From NCBI RefSeq assembly GCF_001307195.1, contig NZ_CP012808.1, forward strand, positions 558,001-622,000: a DNA stretch of 64,000 nucleotides. The letters are read 5' to 3'. Every line of letters begins with the position of its first letter. The first letter of the stretch is position 1. Source of the DNA: Acinetobacter equi. GTDB lineage: Bacteria > Pseudomonadota > Gammaproteobacteria > Pseudomonadales > Moraxellaceae. The notes under the pieces are model-generated. The model saw nothing but the letters and a program-made list of their open reading frames with translations, was not told the DNA's origin and made no database searches. Of this stretch, positions 44,096 to 54,429 are shown in pieces. A program made the translations under genes and the position numbers.

Positions 44096-44911
44096 TCACT
44101 TAAGATCTTGTTGTATGGTAATGATTTGATCACCACGCTTCACTTCTAATTTAACTTGTCCTGAACTTTTAGCAAGTTCAAGCAACTCCATTTCTGTTTT
44201 ACTACCATCTAAAGACTGTCCATTCAAAGAAAGCACAATATCACCTGTTTGTAATCTTAATTTACTTTTTAAAGCACTCGAAACATTCTGTGTAATTTCA
44301 TAACCATTTTCATTTGAGGTACCTGCCCCCATTTCTTTCAAATATCCATCTTTAGTCTCTTGTAAATTTTTCCCTGCTTGATGAATTCTTTGCTCTGCTT
44401 GATTTTCGTGACTTTGTGATGAGCCATCAGGAATCAGAGGTTGATACAACCCATTTTCAATTCCCATAAATTTTAGTTCTCTTCGACCACCAGCATTATT
44501 TATTAGAATGACTCGATCCCAATAAACTTCTGCCAATTGGTAAGATGTACCATCAATAACATCTCCAACTCGGTAATTTTCAGAAATTTCATTTAACTTA
44601 ATCACTGCAGAAGAAAGTTGATTATTACTACCAACCACTACACCTTGCAAAGTCATATTCAAGTTCTGATCTGCGCTATTATTCACCTCTGAAAATAAAG
44701 CAAAAGAAGTAATATTTGGTACAGGAACTTGCTTAGATCCCAAAACAACAGGTGTAAGTTGTATTGCTTGTGGTGGTGCAAGAATCAACCAAAACAAACT
44801 TGCCAGCTTCCAGCAAAGGTAAACAATACATAAAACTAAAATAAACGGTGTAATTCTATTAAATTTATCAAATTGAATTTGTTCGATTTTGTTACGTAAA
44901 GCGCTCATCAA
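44096..44911 (-). CDS. gspC: Type II secretion system protein GspC
   Basis: 271 aa. One N-terminal membrane helix (about 21-42), the periplasmic HR domain that binds GspD (MTLQGVVVGSNNQLSSAVIK), and a C-terminal PDZ domain (LQTGDIVLSLNGQSLDGSKT) thought to help substrate recognition. Its start overlaps the gspN stop by four bases and gspD follows after 36 bases. Confidence 0.94.
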   Translation of the reverse strand: MMSALRNKIEQIQFDKFNRITPFILVLCIVYLCWKLASLFWLILAPPQAIQLTPVVLGSKQVPVPNITSFALFSEVNNSADQNLNMTLQGVVVGSNNQLSSAVIKLNEISENYRVGDVIDGTSYQLAEVYWDRVILINNAGGRRELKFMGIENGLYQPLIPDGSSQSHENQAEQRIHQAGKNLQETKDGYLKEMGAGTSNENGYEITQNVSSALKSKLRLQTGDIVLSLNGQSLDGSKTEMELLELAKSSGQVKLEVKRGDQIITIQQDLK

Positions 44912-45648
44912 AAACCTCCTGTAATAAGAGGTTGTCGAATACTAATCACATACGTATCCATGGATGCCTTTCCATCATAACTCTGAACATTCATGAGAAG
45001 TCGTTGCGTCAACTGGGTATCTAGCATAAAAGCAGCATCTAATGCTAAATAAGCCAACTTTTGGTCACGCTGATCTCGAACATCAAGAATTAATTTTCCA
45101 TTATCACTAACAAAACTCCCCTTTAATGAAGGTACATTCATTTTTTCTTGTCGTTCTAAATAATGGTAAATAAGCTCCCCACCACCCCACTGAAAATCAC
45201 CATTGGCGCTTTCAAAACCAGAAGATTTATTATATTTCAGATTTAGATGATTAACTTGAATTCGAGTATTCGGCCACTGCCATGCCTGTAAAGTACTTAA
45301 AGTTTCAGGAGCAATACTGCCTTTCACGGATTGAGCTGTTATATTTCCAAATTGGTATCCAACAATACCATTTAACTGTGTAGTGCCCGTTCTAATTTCA
45401 GTATTCGCTGCTACTTTCAACAGCAATAGATCTAAAGGACGATAATCCCAAGTAATTGTTCCTCTTAATTGCCCATTTTGCCAATCTGCTTGACCACTCC
45501 AAAAATTTCCGAAAACATTATGTAAGCTATTATTATTTTTATAAAATTTAGCGACCAGCCATGAAGCAGGAATTTGTAAAACTACAAAAATTAAAAAAGT
45601 AATTACAACAAAAATCAACCATGACATATATTTTGCTTTTTTTATCAT
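44908..45648 (-). CDS. gspN: Type II secretion system protein GspN
   Basis: 246 aa from the ATG at 45648; a TTG twelve bases earlier is in frame. N-terminal membrane helix (about 9-26) followed by a beta-rich periplasmic domain with the GspN-type pattern VFGNFWSGQADWQ and TITWDYRPLDLL. Accessory inner-membrane T2SS component present in some systems. First of three coupled gsp genes. Confidence 0.9.
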   Translation of the reverse strand: MIKKAKYMSWLIFVVITFLIFVVLQIPASWLVAKFYKNNNSLHNVFGNFWSGQADWQNGQLRGTITWDYRPLDLLLLKVAANTEIRTGTTQLNGIVGYQFGNITAQSVKGSIAPETLSTLQAWQWPNTRIQVNHLNLKYNKSSGFESANGDFQWGGGELIYHYLERQEKMNVPSLKGSFVSDNGKLILDVRDQRDQKLAYLALDAAFMLDTQLTQRLLMNVQSYDGKASMDTYVISIRQPLITGGF

Positions 45649-45748
45649 CTTTACCCACAACTCGTCCTATTTAATTTTTATTACATCATTATTAAGCCTT
45701 ACCTCAATTATTATGCATTTTTTTTATCTCCTATAAAGCCCAAGTAAC

Positions 45749-45778
45749 AAAAAACCAAGTTAAATAACTTGGTTTTTT
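45749..45778. terminator. Bidirectional terminator between the H-NS-like gene and gspN
   Basis: AAAAAACCAAGTTA and TAACTTGGTTTTTT form a 14-bp stem. A and T runs on either side let it act on both strands. It follows the H-NS-family gene. Confidence 0.85.
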
Positions 45779-45813
45779 AATTAAAGACAATTTAAGTTTC
45801 AATATAATGAAAT

Positions 45814-46137
45814 TTAAATTAAGAAGTCTTCCAATTTAGCACCTTTTTCTAACTCAGCAACCAACCAACGAGGTTGTTTACCACGTCCAGTCCAAGTGTC
45901 GGCTTCATTTGCTTTACTGCGGTATCTTGGCTCTACAGCTTTACGAGAACCTTTTTTACGCTTAGAAAGACCAAATTCCATAATTTGATCAACACTTAAA
46001 CCAACATTTTCAGCAATTTGTGTAATTTGGTTATATGCATCTTCAATTGCTTGATCTTTTTTAGAGGCAATTAAAGCCTCTGCTTCAAGCTGTAAACGTT
46101 TTAACTCTTCAACAGATAAATTACTAATATCTGGCAT
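45814..46137 (-). CDS. hns: H-NS family histone-like DNA-binding protein
   Basis: 107 aa from the ATG at 46137 (a GTG one codon upstream is possible; GGAG lies eight bases before the ATG). N-terminal helical oligomerisation domain (about 1-55), a basic linker (SKRKKGSRKAVEPRYRS) and the C-terminal AT-hook-like DNA-binding motif TWTGRGKQPRWL. This is the Acinetobacter H-NS, a silencer of AT-rich and horizontally acquired genes. Single-gene unit. Confidence 0.92.
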   Translation of the reverse strand: MPDISNLSVEELKRLQLEAEALIASKKDQAIEDAYNQITQIAENVGLSVDQIMEFGLSKRKKGSRKAVEPRYRSKANEADTWTGRGKQPRWLVAELEKGAKLEDFLI

Positions 46138-46280
46138 CACTTCAACTCCAAAATAAAATTTATATAATTTATGTAATATAATATACCAGCTAACTTTCTA
46201 ATTATATTCTATTTTAATAAAAAATATATTTCAAAATACGTTCTGGTTATTACAGAATAAGTTTATAAAATACTATCATA

Positions 46281-46688
46281 TTATCTTTTTAGCAAAAATA
46301 ATTTTTCTTTTAATTCATTTGGTATTGGGGTTTTTGCCATATTATCTTGGCTAACACATACAATAACTGCCTCAGATTCAGCAACAACTTTTTGCTGAGA
46401 TTCGCTCCAAATGGTATAACCCATACTAAATCCACTACTTCTAATTTCATTTATACTCACTTTAATCTGCAAAGTATCAGGATAAACAACTGGGCTTAAA
46501 TATTTACATTGACTAGATGCAACAACAATATGAATTGGATAATTCAAAATACCAATTTGATTTAAATAATCAATACGCGCACTTTCAACATAGCGATAAT
46601 AAATAACATTATTTACATGTCCAAATGCATCCATATCCCCCCAAGCAACATCCTGCTTATATAAATATAAATTCTGTATATTATTCAT
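46281..46688 (-). CDS. Hotdog-fold acyl-CoA thioesterase (YbgC/FadM-like)
   Basis: 135 aa, one 4HBT hotdog domain. DMDAFGHVNNVIYYRYVESA has the conserved D and the HVNN of this family. Hydrolyses acyl-CoA or related thioesters in the cytosol; chain length is unknown. Ten bases after hemY, so probably co-transcribed with the haem genes, with no obvious functional link. Confidence 0.88.
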   Translation of the reverse strand: MNNIQNLYLYKQDVAWGDMDAFGHVNNVIYYRYVESARIDYLNQIGILNYPIHIVVASSQCKYLSPVVYPDTLQIKVSINEIRSSGFSMGYTIWSESQQKVVAESEAVIVCVSQDNMAKTPIPNELKEKLFLLKR

Positions 46689-46698
46689 AATAAAAAAC

Positions 46699-47892
46699 CT
46701 AAATTTTTATTTCTAAGTAGTTTGAATTACTTTCAAATATTGTATTTAACAACTGAACTAAATCTTCTTGATGCTTAAGTTTAGATTTAACTCGTAAATA
46801 ATTCATTAATACATCATCTGGATATAAACTTAATAACTCTTCAGCTTCATTTTCACGATCTGTTGCCATATATAAGTACCATTTAACAAAGCTAAATATT
46901 GGCATAAATGGATAACGATCTTCCCACTGATTTATTTTCTGTTCTACATACACATAATCTGGATTTTGTCTAAGCATTTGAAGCTGAAACCATAAATAAA
47001 ATACATCAGAACTGAATTTTTCATTAAGCAATTGTAATGCTAAGTTCTCATATTCTTCACTCATGTCAGAGAGTCGAGCAAGAACTTTTAACCAAAGTAC
47101 TCTCACTTCATACGAGCGACTTTGTAAATCTTCTTTTAACCGAGCATAACGTTGCCTAAGTGCATCCAAATCATTGAATGTCGCTTGATCAAATTGTGAC
47201 AATATTTGTTTCAACCATTGTTGCTTTTTATCTTCACACAAATCACCAAAAGACTTTGTATGTAAGTATAGCCATGGAGACTGTGTAGCAAACTCTCCCC
47301 ATAAATACGTTAATCTGTTTTTATAAGTTAATTCAATTTCTTTTAACCATGGAGATAACTCATGCTGACTCAAAAAGTCTAAATGCGTTAAAGCTTTTTC
47401 ATATTCATTTTGAGCTAAATATATTTGAATACGTTGTATTTCAGCCAACTCAAAAGCCATAATATTTGAGTCATTTAATGCAGTCAAGGCTTCAGAATAT
47501 CCACCTTGCATAATATAAATCTGTGAATTTACCACACTATTTAACAAGCTTGATTGTGCAAAAACTTGCTGAATAAACTCCTTACGATCCTCTGCTGCAT
47601 CTAATAACCAAATTACAGCTAACTGTTCATAAGGATGTAAATTATTAAACTCTATAATCGTTTCAGATTTACGCTTTTCTCTGTTTAAATATCGTTTAAA
47701 TACAATACCAATCAGTTGTAAACATAAACTCAGAACTGCTAAAAAAATAAATAACACCCAAATATTGGTTTGTATCTGAATTTCACGCCAATATATGTAA
47801 ACATAACCCACGCCATATCCGTAACTTAATATACTTATAAAAGCAATAAGTATTAATATTACAAAAACATAAGCACCTAGAATCATTTTCAT
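46699..47892 (-). CDS. hemY: HemY-like inner membrane protein
   Basis: 397 aa. Two N-terminal membrane helices (about 5-26 and 42-65) with the HemY-type loop GYGVGYVYIYWREIQIQT between them, then TPR-like helical repeats in the rest. In gammaproteobacteria HemY follows hemCDX and is linked to late porphyrin metabolism; it is unrelated to the Bacillus protoporphyrinogen oxidase of the same name. Sequence is diverged, so the call leans on gene order. Confidence 0.8.
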   Translation of the reverse strand: MKMILGAYVFVILILIAFISILSYGYGVGYVYIYWREIQIQTNIWVLFIFLAVLSLCLQLIGIVFKRYLNREKRKSETIIEFNNLHPYEQLAVIWLLDAAEDRKEFIQQVFAQSSLLNSVVNSQIYIMQGGYSEALTALNDSNIMAFELAEIQRIQIYLAQNEYEKALTHLDFLSQHELSPWLKEIELTYKNRLTYLWGEFATQSPWLYLHTKSFGDLCEDKKQQWLKQILSQFDQATFNDLDALRQRYARLKEDLQSRSYEVRVLWLKVLARLSDMSEEYENLALQLLNEKFSSDVFYLWFQLQMLRQNPDYVYVEQKINQWEDRYPFMPIFSFVKWYLYMATDRENEAEELLSLYPDDVLMNYLRVKSKLKHQEDLVQLLNTIFESNSNYLEIKI

Positions 47893-47895
47893 AAT

Positions 47896-48723
47896 TTAGC
47901 CTACTAATGTTCGAGTGGTTAATTTAGGTATTGAAATTTTATTTACCTTTTTTAGATTTTCTAATTGTTTTATTATTTTCTGTGTTTTTTGATCAGGTAA
48001 TTGTTGCAATAAAATAATAATTTCATTTAATTCAATTTGGTATTGATTATATTGATCATTTAATAATATTTGCCTTGCCATAATTAAACGCAACTGCGCT
48101 TCTTTCATTATTAATGGTCTTTGTGTCAATTGCTTCGCTGGCTTATTTACTGATTCAATACTTAACCATTTTCTCCAAAAATGATCTTCCTGTGTTTGTG
48201 CAGGAGTTAAAGTACGATTTGTTGATTCTAACGTTAACTCTAAATCAACTTGTTGCAATACCTTTTGAATCATTTGATTTTGTTCATCTTGGGTTGCCAC
48301 ATATTGTTTTAAGATATTAATATCTTTATCAATTGCTTTTTCTAAACTATCTTTTAATTCAATTGATATTGGATAGGCATTTAACTGCTGACCTAGAGTA
48401 ATGATTTTATCCAATGCATAATAAGGTTTGTTTTGCTTTAAAGCGAATTCAATTAAAGTAAGTTGTTGCTTAATTAAATCACGCGTTAAAGCATCATTAT
48501 TGGCTTTTTCTTCTTGAATTTGGATTGTTTTGACTTCTTTTACATCATAATCTGGTCGCTGTAATGCAACCATCTGATCATTTAAATTCGAATTTGAATT
48601 TTCTAATTGATGTAAATCTTGCATCACATTCTGCTGCTGAGTTGACATTTTAGATACGTCAAAGCTTAGTTTTATCATCCAAGCTAAACTTAATACAAGT
48701 AATAAAATATAAACCTTTTTCAT
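47896..48723 (-). CDS. hemX: HemX-like membrane protein
   Basis: 275 aa, shorter than E. coli HemX (393). One N-terminal membrane helix (about 3-19) then a coiled coil (STQQQNVMQDLHQLENSNSN) and a helical periplasmic domain containing the HemX-type WRKWLSIE stretch. Annotated in many genomes as uroporphyrin-III C-methyltransferase, but no SAM-binding motif is visible, so it is probably structural. Overlaps hemD by four bases. Confidence 0.8.
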   Translation of the reverse strand: MKKVYILLLVLSLAWMIKLSFDVSKMSTQQQNVMQDLHQLENSNSNLNDQMVALQRPDYDVKEVKTIQIQEEKANNDALTRDLIKQQLTLIEFALKQNKPYYALDKIITLGQQLNAYPISIELKDSLEKAIDKDINILKQYVATQDEQNQMIQKVLQQVDLELTLESTNRTLTPAQTQEDHFWRKWLSIESVNKPAKQLTQRPLIMKEAQLRLIMARQILLNDQYNQYQIELNEIIILLQQLPDQKTQKIIKQLENLKKVNKISIPKLTTRTLVG

Positions 48724-49499
48724 AGTCTTCCTTGTATCTCGTCAATATGCAGAAGTATTGATTCTATTTTCAAATTCATTAATTTCACGATCGAATAATC
48801 TAAATTTTGCTGTTTTTTATAAAAGTTTAAAATATTGAATAATCGATCCCCTAACACCCAATACTGACCTTGATCAATCAAATCAGAATGAGTTTTAAGT
48901 ACGTCAAGCCAGTTCAACCAACTTGCTTCACTTGTAATCAATGCAATATAACTCTTTTTATCTTGTATCATTGCAATAAGTTGTTGCGATTGCACTTGAG
49001 ACTCTTCAGGAAGTTGGCGCTCATATAAAATGAAATTTAAAACATCCATCCCATTTTGACGAAGAGACTCCATCATAAATTGACGCCCCCCTTCTCCTCT
49101 CCAAAATGCAACTTTAGCACCTTTATTCAAAGTATCTAAAATAGGCAGTTGTAGCATTCCCTCTGAAGTTTCAACGGATGGGATAAAACTTTCTATCTGA
49201 TATTTCTTTAGCTCTTCAGCTGTTTTTTCGCCAACTGCAATCCACTGTATTTGAGATAAATCGCTTAATTCAATTTTGCACTTATGCAAAAATTTCATTC
49301 CAACCTCTACGGCGGTTGGGCTCACAACGACAATAACAGAAGCATCAAGCAATTGATGGTATAGATACTGAAGTTCAGATGAAAAGGGATGCTCCTTTAG
49401 CTCTAAAAGAGGAAAATTAATCACATCAATATTAAAATTCAAAAGAGCTGAAGACAATGCTTCAGCTCGTTCTAATGGTCGTGTATTAATAAATAGCAT
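48720..49499 (-). CDS. hemD: Uroporphyrinogen-III synthase
   Basis: 259 aa. Cyclises hydroxymethylbilane to uroporphyrinogen III. Sequence is poorly conserved in this family; visible features are the N-terminal NTRPLERAEALSSAL, VVVSPTAVEVGMKFL, WIAVGEKTAEELKKY and the GEGGRQFMMESLRQNG motif. Starts one base after the hemC stop. Confidence 0.92.
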   Translation of the reverse strand: MLFINTRPLERAEALSSALLNFNIDVINFPLLELKEHPFSSELQYLYHQLLDASVIVVVSPTAVEVGMKFLHKCKIELSDLSQIQWIAVGEKTAEELKKYQIESFIPSVETSEGMLQLPILDTLNKGAKVAFWRGEGGRQFMMESLRQNGMDVLNFILYERQLPEESQVQSQQLIAMIQDKKSYIALITSEASWLNWLDVLKTHSDLIDQGQYWVLGDRLFNILNFYKKQQNLDYSIVKLMNLKIESILLHIDEIQGRL

Positions 49500-49500
49500 A

Positions 49501-50421
49501 TTAATGCAATGCTTTTAATAGCTCTCCCGCACCTTGTGCAAGCAACTCTTGAGCTAATTGTTCACCAAGTTTTACAGCATCTTCGGGGTGTGCCTCCAGC
49601 TCTGCTTTTAAAAGCACTTTACCATCAACACTCCCTACACGCCCTTCCATCAAAATTTTTCCATGATTTAATGTTGCATAACCTGCAATCGGAACCTGAC
49701 AACCACCTTCTAAATACGCATTAAATGCTCGCTCTGCCCGTACACATACATCTGTTTCCTGATGCAATAATGGCAAAATCAAATTTAGTATATCTTGATC
49801 ACCTTCCCGACATTCTAAGCCTAATGCACCTTGTCCAACTGCTGGTAAACTTACATCTGGTTGAATTGTATGACGAATTCGCTCATGAAGACCTAAACGT
49901 TTCAATCCAGCACTTGCTAAAATAATCGCATCATATTGTCCATTATCTAACTTAGATAATCGTGTACCTACATTTCCACGTAAATCAACAATTTCTAAAT
50001 CTGGACGTGCTGTTAAAATCTGGCATTTACGGCGTAAACTTGAAGTACCAACTTTTGCACCTAATGGTAAATCATTAAAACTTGCATACGTATTAGAAAC
50101 AAAAGCATCTAAAGGATCTTCACGTTCACAAATAACTGCCAAAGTTAAACCTTCTGGCAATTGCATAGGTACATCTTTCATTGAATGCACGGCTAAATCT
50201 GCACGCCCATCCAATAATGCAGCCTCAAGCTCTTTTACAAACAACCCTTTTCCACCAATTTTAGCCAATGGTGTATCTAAAATTTTATCGCCCTGAGTCA
50301 CAAATGTAACCAACTCAACGTTCAAATCTTGGTGCATTTCTTCCAAACGTGCACGGATATGTTCTGCCTGCCATAAAGCAAGAGGGCTTTGTCGAGTTGC
50401 AATTTTCAGGGTTTTCATCAT
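49501..50421 (-). CDS. hemC: Porphobilinogen deaminase
   Basis: 306 aa. Joins four porphobilinogen units to hydroxymethylbilane using a dipyrromethane cofactor on Cys, here in [12 protein letters not shown]. Other motifs: [40 protein letters not shown] and [10 protein letters not shown]. First gene of hemCDXY, 110 bases after algR. Confidence 0.97.
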   Translation of the reverse strand: MMKTLKIATRQSPLALWQAEHIRARLEEMHQDLNVELVTFVTQGDKILDTPLAKIGGKGLFVKELEAALLDGRADLAVHSMKDVPMQLPEGLTLAVICEREDPLDAFVSNTYASFNDLPLGAKVGTSSLRRKCQILTARPDLEIVDLRGNVGTRLSKLDNGQYDAIILASAGLKRLGLHERIRHTIQPDVSLPAVGQGALGLECREGDQDILNLILPLLHQETDVCVRAERAFNAYLEGGCQVPIAGYATLNHGKILMEGRVGSVDGKVLLKAELEAHPEDAVKLGEQLAQELLAQGAGELLKALH

Positions 50422-50531
50422 GCTATTAAAATTCTAAATTGAATCATTAAATGTAAACTTAACTTGAATTGTAAAAAATGCAAGCGAATTAACATAAAAT
50501 AGCCTTTCACTCATATTATTTTTTACAATAT

Positions 50532-51272
50532 TTATAAGTTTTGAATACGCTCTCTTAACGCAGGCAAATGCCTTCTACTTACGATTAAACGATCTGCTAA
50601 TTCTCTACATCGGACCTGATACTGTCCTGAGCTAACCAACTCTAATCCATCCAAATAAGCAGCTGCAACTAAAGCATTTCGATGAACTCGAATAAATTGA
50701 TCACCAAATTCTTGTTCAAGATCTTTTAATGTTTCATCAATTAAAACACTTCCTTCACGATGTCTTACTAAAACATATTTTTGATCAGCCAAGAAATAAT
50801 AGATATTTTCTAGTGCAACAAGCTCTACACCACGATGAGTTTTAGCAACAATTTTATTCCGCCTAATATTTAATTCGCTCATATCTTCTTGTTGTTTTAT
50901 ATTGCTCATTTGAGCACTTGTTAACTTTGATAAATGACTTAAAACCTGTTGTAATTCTTGTTGAATAATAGGTTTCAATAAATATCCATCAGCCTGAGTT
51001 TTAAAAGCCTCCAAAGCATGTTCATCATACGCTGTACAAAAAACAATAGCTGGCATTGGACTCAATTTTCTTAAAAGTTGAGCACACATTAGACCACTCA
51101 TATCAGGCATTTCAATATCAAGTAAAACAACATCTGGTAAATGTAGTTCTGCCATTTCTAACGCTTGCTCACCATGAGATGCTGTTGCAACTACACAATG
51201 CCCAAGTTGAGTGACCAATCTAGATAAACGTTCAATTGCTAATGGCTCATCATCACATATTAAAATATTCAT
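50532..51272 (-). CDS. algR: LytTR-type response regulator (AlgR family)
   Basis: 246 aa from MNILICDDEPLAIERL (51272, AAGGA upstream). N-terminal receiver domain with the acidic pair DDE, phosphorylatable Asp in VVLLDIEMPDMSG (about 52) and the conserved T and K (FCTAYDEH, LLKPI). C-terminal LytTR DNA-binding domain (about 145-245) with VHRNALVAAAYLDGLE. In Pseudomonas the orthologue with FimS/AlgZ controls twitching and alginate. Here the neighbouring kinase gene is interrupted, so the regulator may lack its partner. Confidence 0.93.
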   Translation of the reverse strand: MNILICDDEPLAIERLSRLVTQLGHCVVATASHGEQALEMAELHLPDVVLLDIEMPDMSGLMCAQLLRKLSPMPAIVFCTAYDEHALEAFKTQADGYLLKPIIQQELQQVLSHLSKLTSAQMSNIKQQEDMSELNIRRNKIVAKTHRGVELVALENIYYFLADQKYVLVRHREGSVLIDETLKDLEQEFGDQFIRVHRNALVAAAYLDGLELVSSGQYQVRCRELADRLIVSRRHLPALRERIQNL

Positions 51273-51322
51273 TTTATTCCTTATATCCGTACTTTCATTC
51301 TTCCTTGAAAGCAATAAGTTCT

Positions 51323-52477
51323 TTATTTGTATTGGTATTGAATAAAGGTGGTATGTATTTTCTCTGTTTGATGTACTCGAAAAATAACTGATTGTCCATA
51401 ATATGCTTCCAATCGTTGCTTTACATTTTTTATTGCTATTCCATTATGTTGCCTTATGTTGATTTTTACTGGCGCACATGGATTTGTTATGACTATATTG
51501 ACTTTATTCTGCAAGACTTCAATCAATATGCTAATCGTACTTGGTGATAATTTTTTTTCTACCCCATGAAAAATACTATTTTCTAATAACGGTTGTAAAG
51601 TCAGAAGTGGGATTTGAATTTTATGAAATACCTCGGTTTATTCAAACTTCCATTCAATATTCAATCTTTCCCCTAGCCTATTTTTCTCTATTTCTAAATA
51701 TTTTTGGCAAAGGTCAAGTTCATCCTTCAAGCTTACCAATTTGAATTCTTGTAAACTTGCACGAAATAATCTAGATAAATTCAGTAGTAAATTTTCAGCT
51801 TTATCAGGATCAGTCGAAATTAAACTAACAACATTATTTAAACTATTAAATAAAAAATGAGGATGAATACGTGCTTGTAATGCATCAATTTTTGCCTGCA
51901 ACTCACTTTTTTGTTGTCTAATCCATTGCTCCCTAACATATAAATAACGAAAGCAAAATGCTCCCAATAAAATACCGTAACTTAAATTTAAAGTAACGTT
52001 CTTAAATAAGACCTCTCGAGTCAAAGGTTCAAAACCAAAATTACTTCCTAAATAATATGAAAAATTCAGCACAATTGTGGTTACAAAAACAATAATTTGT
52101 AAAAGAAGAAAATTTAAAATTAATGATCTAGCTAGGTTCACTTTAGAAAAAAATGAACTAAATGACGTTTGTAATACAATTAATACAAATAAAATCCAAT
52201 CTATAAATAAAAGAGATTGGATAAACTGCATAAAATTAAAATTGTCCCAGCCTTGGGTTTCTGCTAGAACCAATATAAAAGCAAGAACAGCACTCCCGAC
52301 AAATAATTCAATCAAATATTGCCAATTCCCTTCTTTATTAAAAAAATAATGATATTTTTTACTTAAAATAGGGTTCACCAAAGTTTGATCAACTTGTTCT
52401 TCGGCAACTTGTGTTGAATTTGTTATACTCTTGTTCAAATTACTGCTTTTTATTTTATTGAGCCGATATGACCACAT
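51323..52477 (-). pseudogene. algZ: Sensor histidine kinase of the LytS/AlgZ (FimS) type, interrupted by an in-frame TAA
   Basis: The full frame is 385 codons. Residues 1-279 hold several membrane helices and the DHp H-box ALQARIHPHFLFNSLNNVVS. Then a TAA at 51638-51640 interrupts the frame, and the same frame continues without change to 51323: IPLLTLQPLLENSIFHGVEK (N-box), TNPCAPV and HNGIAIKNVKQRLEAYYG (ATP-lid region). The break is a single stop codon, not a frameshift, just before the ATP-binding domain, so no functional kinase is expected without readthrough. A GAGG site nine bases before the ATG supports the 52477 start. Alternatives are a sequencing error or a recent nonsense mutation. 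Confidence 0.88.
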
Positions 52478-53898
52478 CTTCTAATTCCTCAAATCCGTCA
52501 CAAGCCCAAACTTCTGGCATGTGGGGCGGTCGTTTCTCTGAAGCTACTGATGCATTTGTTGCTGAATTTACAGCATCTGTTCAATTTGACCAACGCTTTT
52601 ATAAACAAGATATTGCAGGTTCTATTGCTCATGCAACTATGCTTGCGAAAGTTGGTGTCTTAACAGAGCAAGAACGTGATGACATCATTAATGGTTTAAC
52701 AGCCATTAAAGCAGATATTGAGGCTGGTAATTTTGAATGGCGCATCGATTTAGAAGATGTGCATATGAATATTGAGTCACGCTTGACCCAGCGTATCGGT
52801 ATCACAGGTAAAAAGCTACATACAGGTCGTAGCCGTAATGACCAAGTCGCAACAGATATTCGCCTATATGTACGTGATGAAATTGATGCGATTTTACAAT
52901 TACTTGAAAAATTGCAAAAAGGTATTTTGAGCTTAGCAGCTAAAAACACCAACACAATTATGCCTGGTTTTACTCATCTTCAGACAGCTCAGCCTGTGAC
53001 TTTTGGTCACCATTTAATGGCTTGGTTTGAAATGTTAGTACGTGATTCTGAACGTTTAATCGACTGCCGTAAACGTGTAAACCGTTTACCGCTTGGCTCT
53101 GCTGCACTTGCAGGTACAACTTATCCTATCGATCGTGCTTTTACTGCTGAACTTTTAGGTTTCGAAGCTGTTTGTGAAAACTCATTAGATGCAGTATCTG
53201 ATCGTGATTTCGGTATTGAATTCAATGCAGCCGCATCTTTAATTATGATGCATTTATCACGCATGTCAGAAGAAATGATTCTTTGGACTTCAGCTCAGTT
53301 TAAATTTGTGAACATTCCTGATCGTTTCTGTACTGGCTCATCAATCATGCCACAAAAGAAAAATCCAGATGTTCCTGAATTGATTCGTGGCAAAACAGGT
53401 CGTGTTTATGGTGACTTGATGAGCTTATTAACGCTTATGAAAGGTCAACCATTAGCGTATAACAAAGATAACCAAGAAGACAAAGAGCCATTATTTGATG
53501 CGATCGATACTGTTCGTGGCTCACTCATGGCTTTTGCTGACATGATTCCTGCATTGATACCAAATATTGAAATCATGCGTGAAGCTGCACTTCGTGGCTT
53601 CTCTACAGCAACTGACCTTGCTGATTATTTAGTAAAAAATGGCGTTGCTTTCCGTGATGCTCATGAAATTGTAGGTAAAGCTGTTGCTTTAGGTGTTCAA
53701 GAAGGTAAAGACTTATCTGAACTTACACTTGAGCAACTTCAACAATTCTCTGATCTTATCCAAGCTGATGTGTTTGAAAAAGCATTAACTCTTGAAGCTT
53801 CAGTGAATGCGCGTAATCACATTGGTGGCACAGCACCTGCTCAAGTTGAAGCAGCGATTGCCCGTGCTTATTCTCGCTTAGAACAGCTTTACGCTTAA
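52468..53898 (+). CDS. argH: Argininosuccinate lyase
   Basis: 476 aa. Last step of arginine synthesis: argininosuccinate to arginine and fumarate. Fumarase/aspartase superfamily signature [12 protein letters not shown] plus [17 protein letters not shown] and [14 protein letters not shown]. The first 17 residues are a Ser/Asn-rich extension before [13 protein letters not shown], as in other Acinetobacter ArgH proteins. Its 5' end overlaps the divergent kinase gene by ten bases. Confidence 0.98.
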   Translation: MTTSSNSSNPSQAQTSGMWGGRFSEATDAFVAEFTASVQFDQRFYKQDIAGSIAHATMLAKVGVLTEQERDDIINGLTAIKADIEAGNFEWRIDLEDVHMNIESRLTQRIGITGKKLHTGRSRNDQVATDIRLYVRDEIDAILQLLEKLQKGILSLAAKNTNTIMPGFTHLQTAQPVTFGHHLMAWFEMLVRDSERLIDCRKRVNRLPLGSAALAGTTYPIDRAFTAELLGFEAVCENSLDAVSDRDFGIEFNAAASLIMMHLSRMSEEMILWTSAQFKFVNIPDRFCTGSSIMPQKKNPDVPELIRGKTGRVYGDLMSLLTLMKGQPLAYNKDNQEDKEPLFDAIDTVRGSLMAFADMIPALIPNIEIMREAALRGFSTATDLADYLVKNGVAFRDAHEIVGKAVALGVQEGKDLSELTLEQLQQFSDLIQADVFEKALTLEASVNARNHIGGTAPAQVEAAIARAYSRLEQLYA

Positions 53899-53927
53899 GT
53901 CTTAAAATTTAAATTTGGAGTCTTGAT

Positions 53928-54197
53928 ATGTCTCGACAAGTATTTTGCCGTAAATATCAACAAGAAATGGAAGGCTTAGCCTTTGCACCATTTCCTGGTG
54001 CAAAAGGTCAAGAATTATTTGATAGCGTATCAAAGCAAGCTTGGCAAGAATGGTTAAAACACCAAACAACACTAATCAATGAAAAGCGTTTAAATGTTTT
54101 TGAACCAGATGCCAAAAAGTTTCTTGAAGAACAACGTGAAAAGTTTTTCAATAATGATGAAACTTTAGAAAAGGCTGAAGGACTGAAACCAGAATAA
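53928..54197 (+). CDS. yggX: Probable Fe(2+)-trafficking protein YggX
   Basis: 89 aa, standard size. Small cytosolic protein with Cys7 in [17 protein letters not shown] and the [20 protein letters not shown] core; protects Fe-S clusters against oxidants. 29 bases after argH with a GGAG site before the ATG. A terminator follows. Confidence 0.95.
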   Translation: MSRQVFCRKYQQEMEGLAFAPFPGAKGQELFDSVSKQAWQEWLKHQTTLINEKRLNVFEPDAKKFLEEQREKFFNNDETLEKAEGLKPE

Positions 54198-54254
54198 CGT
54201 TACAATGGAATATACTTTCCATTCTACATTATTTAAATAGTTGAATATTCTATA

Positions 54255-54283
54255 AAAGGAGTCTCATATGAGGCTCTTTTTTA
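54255..54283 (+). terminator. Rho-independent terminator of argH-yggX
   Basis: GAGTCTCA and TGAGGCTC pair over eight positions around a very short loop, followed by six T residues. Confidence 0.8.
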
Positions 54284-54429
54284 TAAGAAATAATAACAAA
54301 TCAAAATTAAAGCATTCCCTACCAAAACCCACCAACAAGCTGAAATTAAATAAAATAATAAATTAAAATCTGTTTTCACTTCCCTTTAGAAAAGAAAATT
54401 TTGATTGTTTTTATAAAATTTGTTTAATG

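Noticed and set aside
51323..51526. 67-aa ORF as a separate gene
   Set aside because: Same frame as the kinase and contains its ATP-binding motifs; it is the tail of the interrupted kinase gene.
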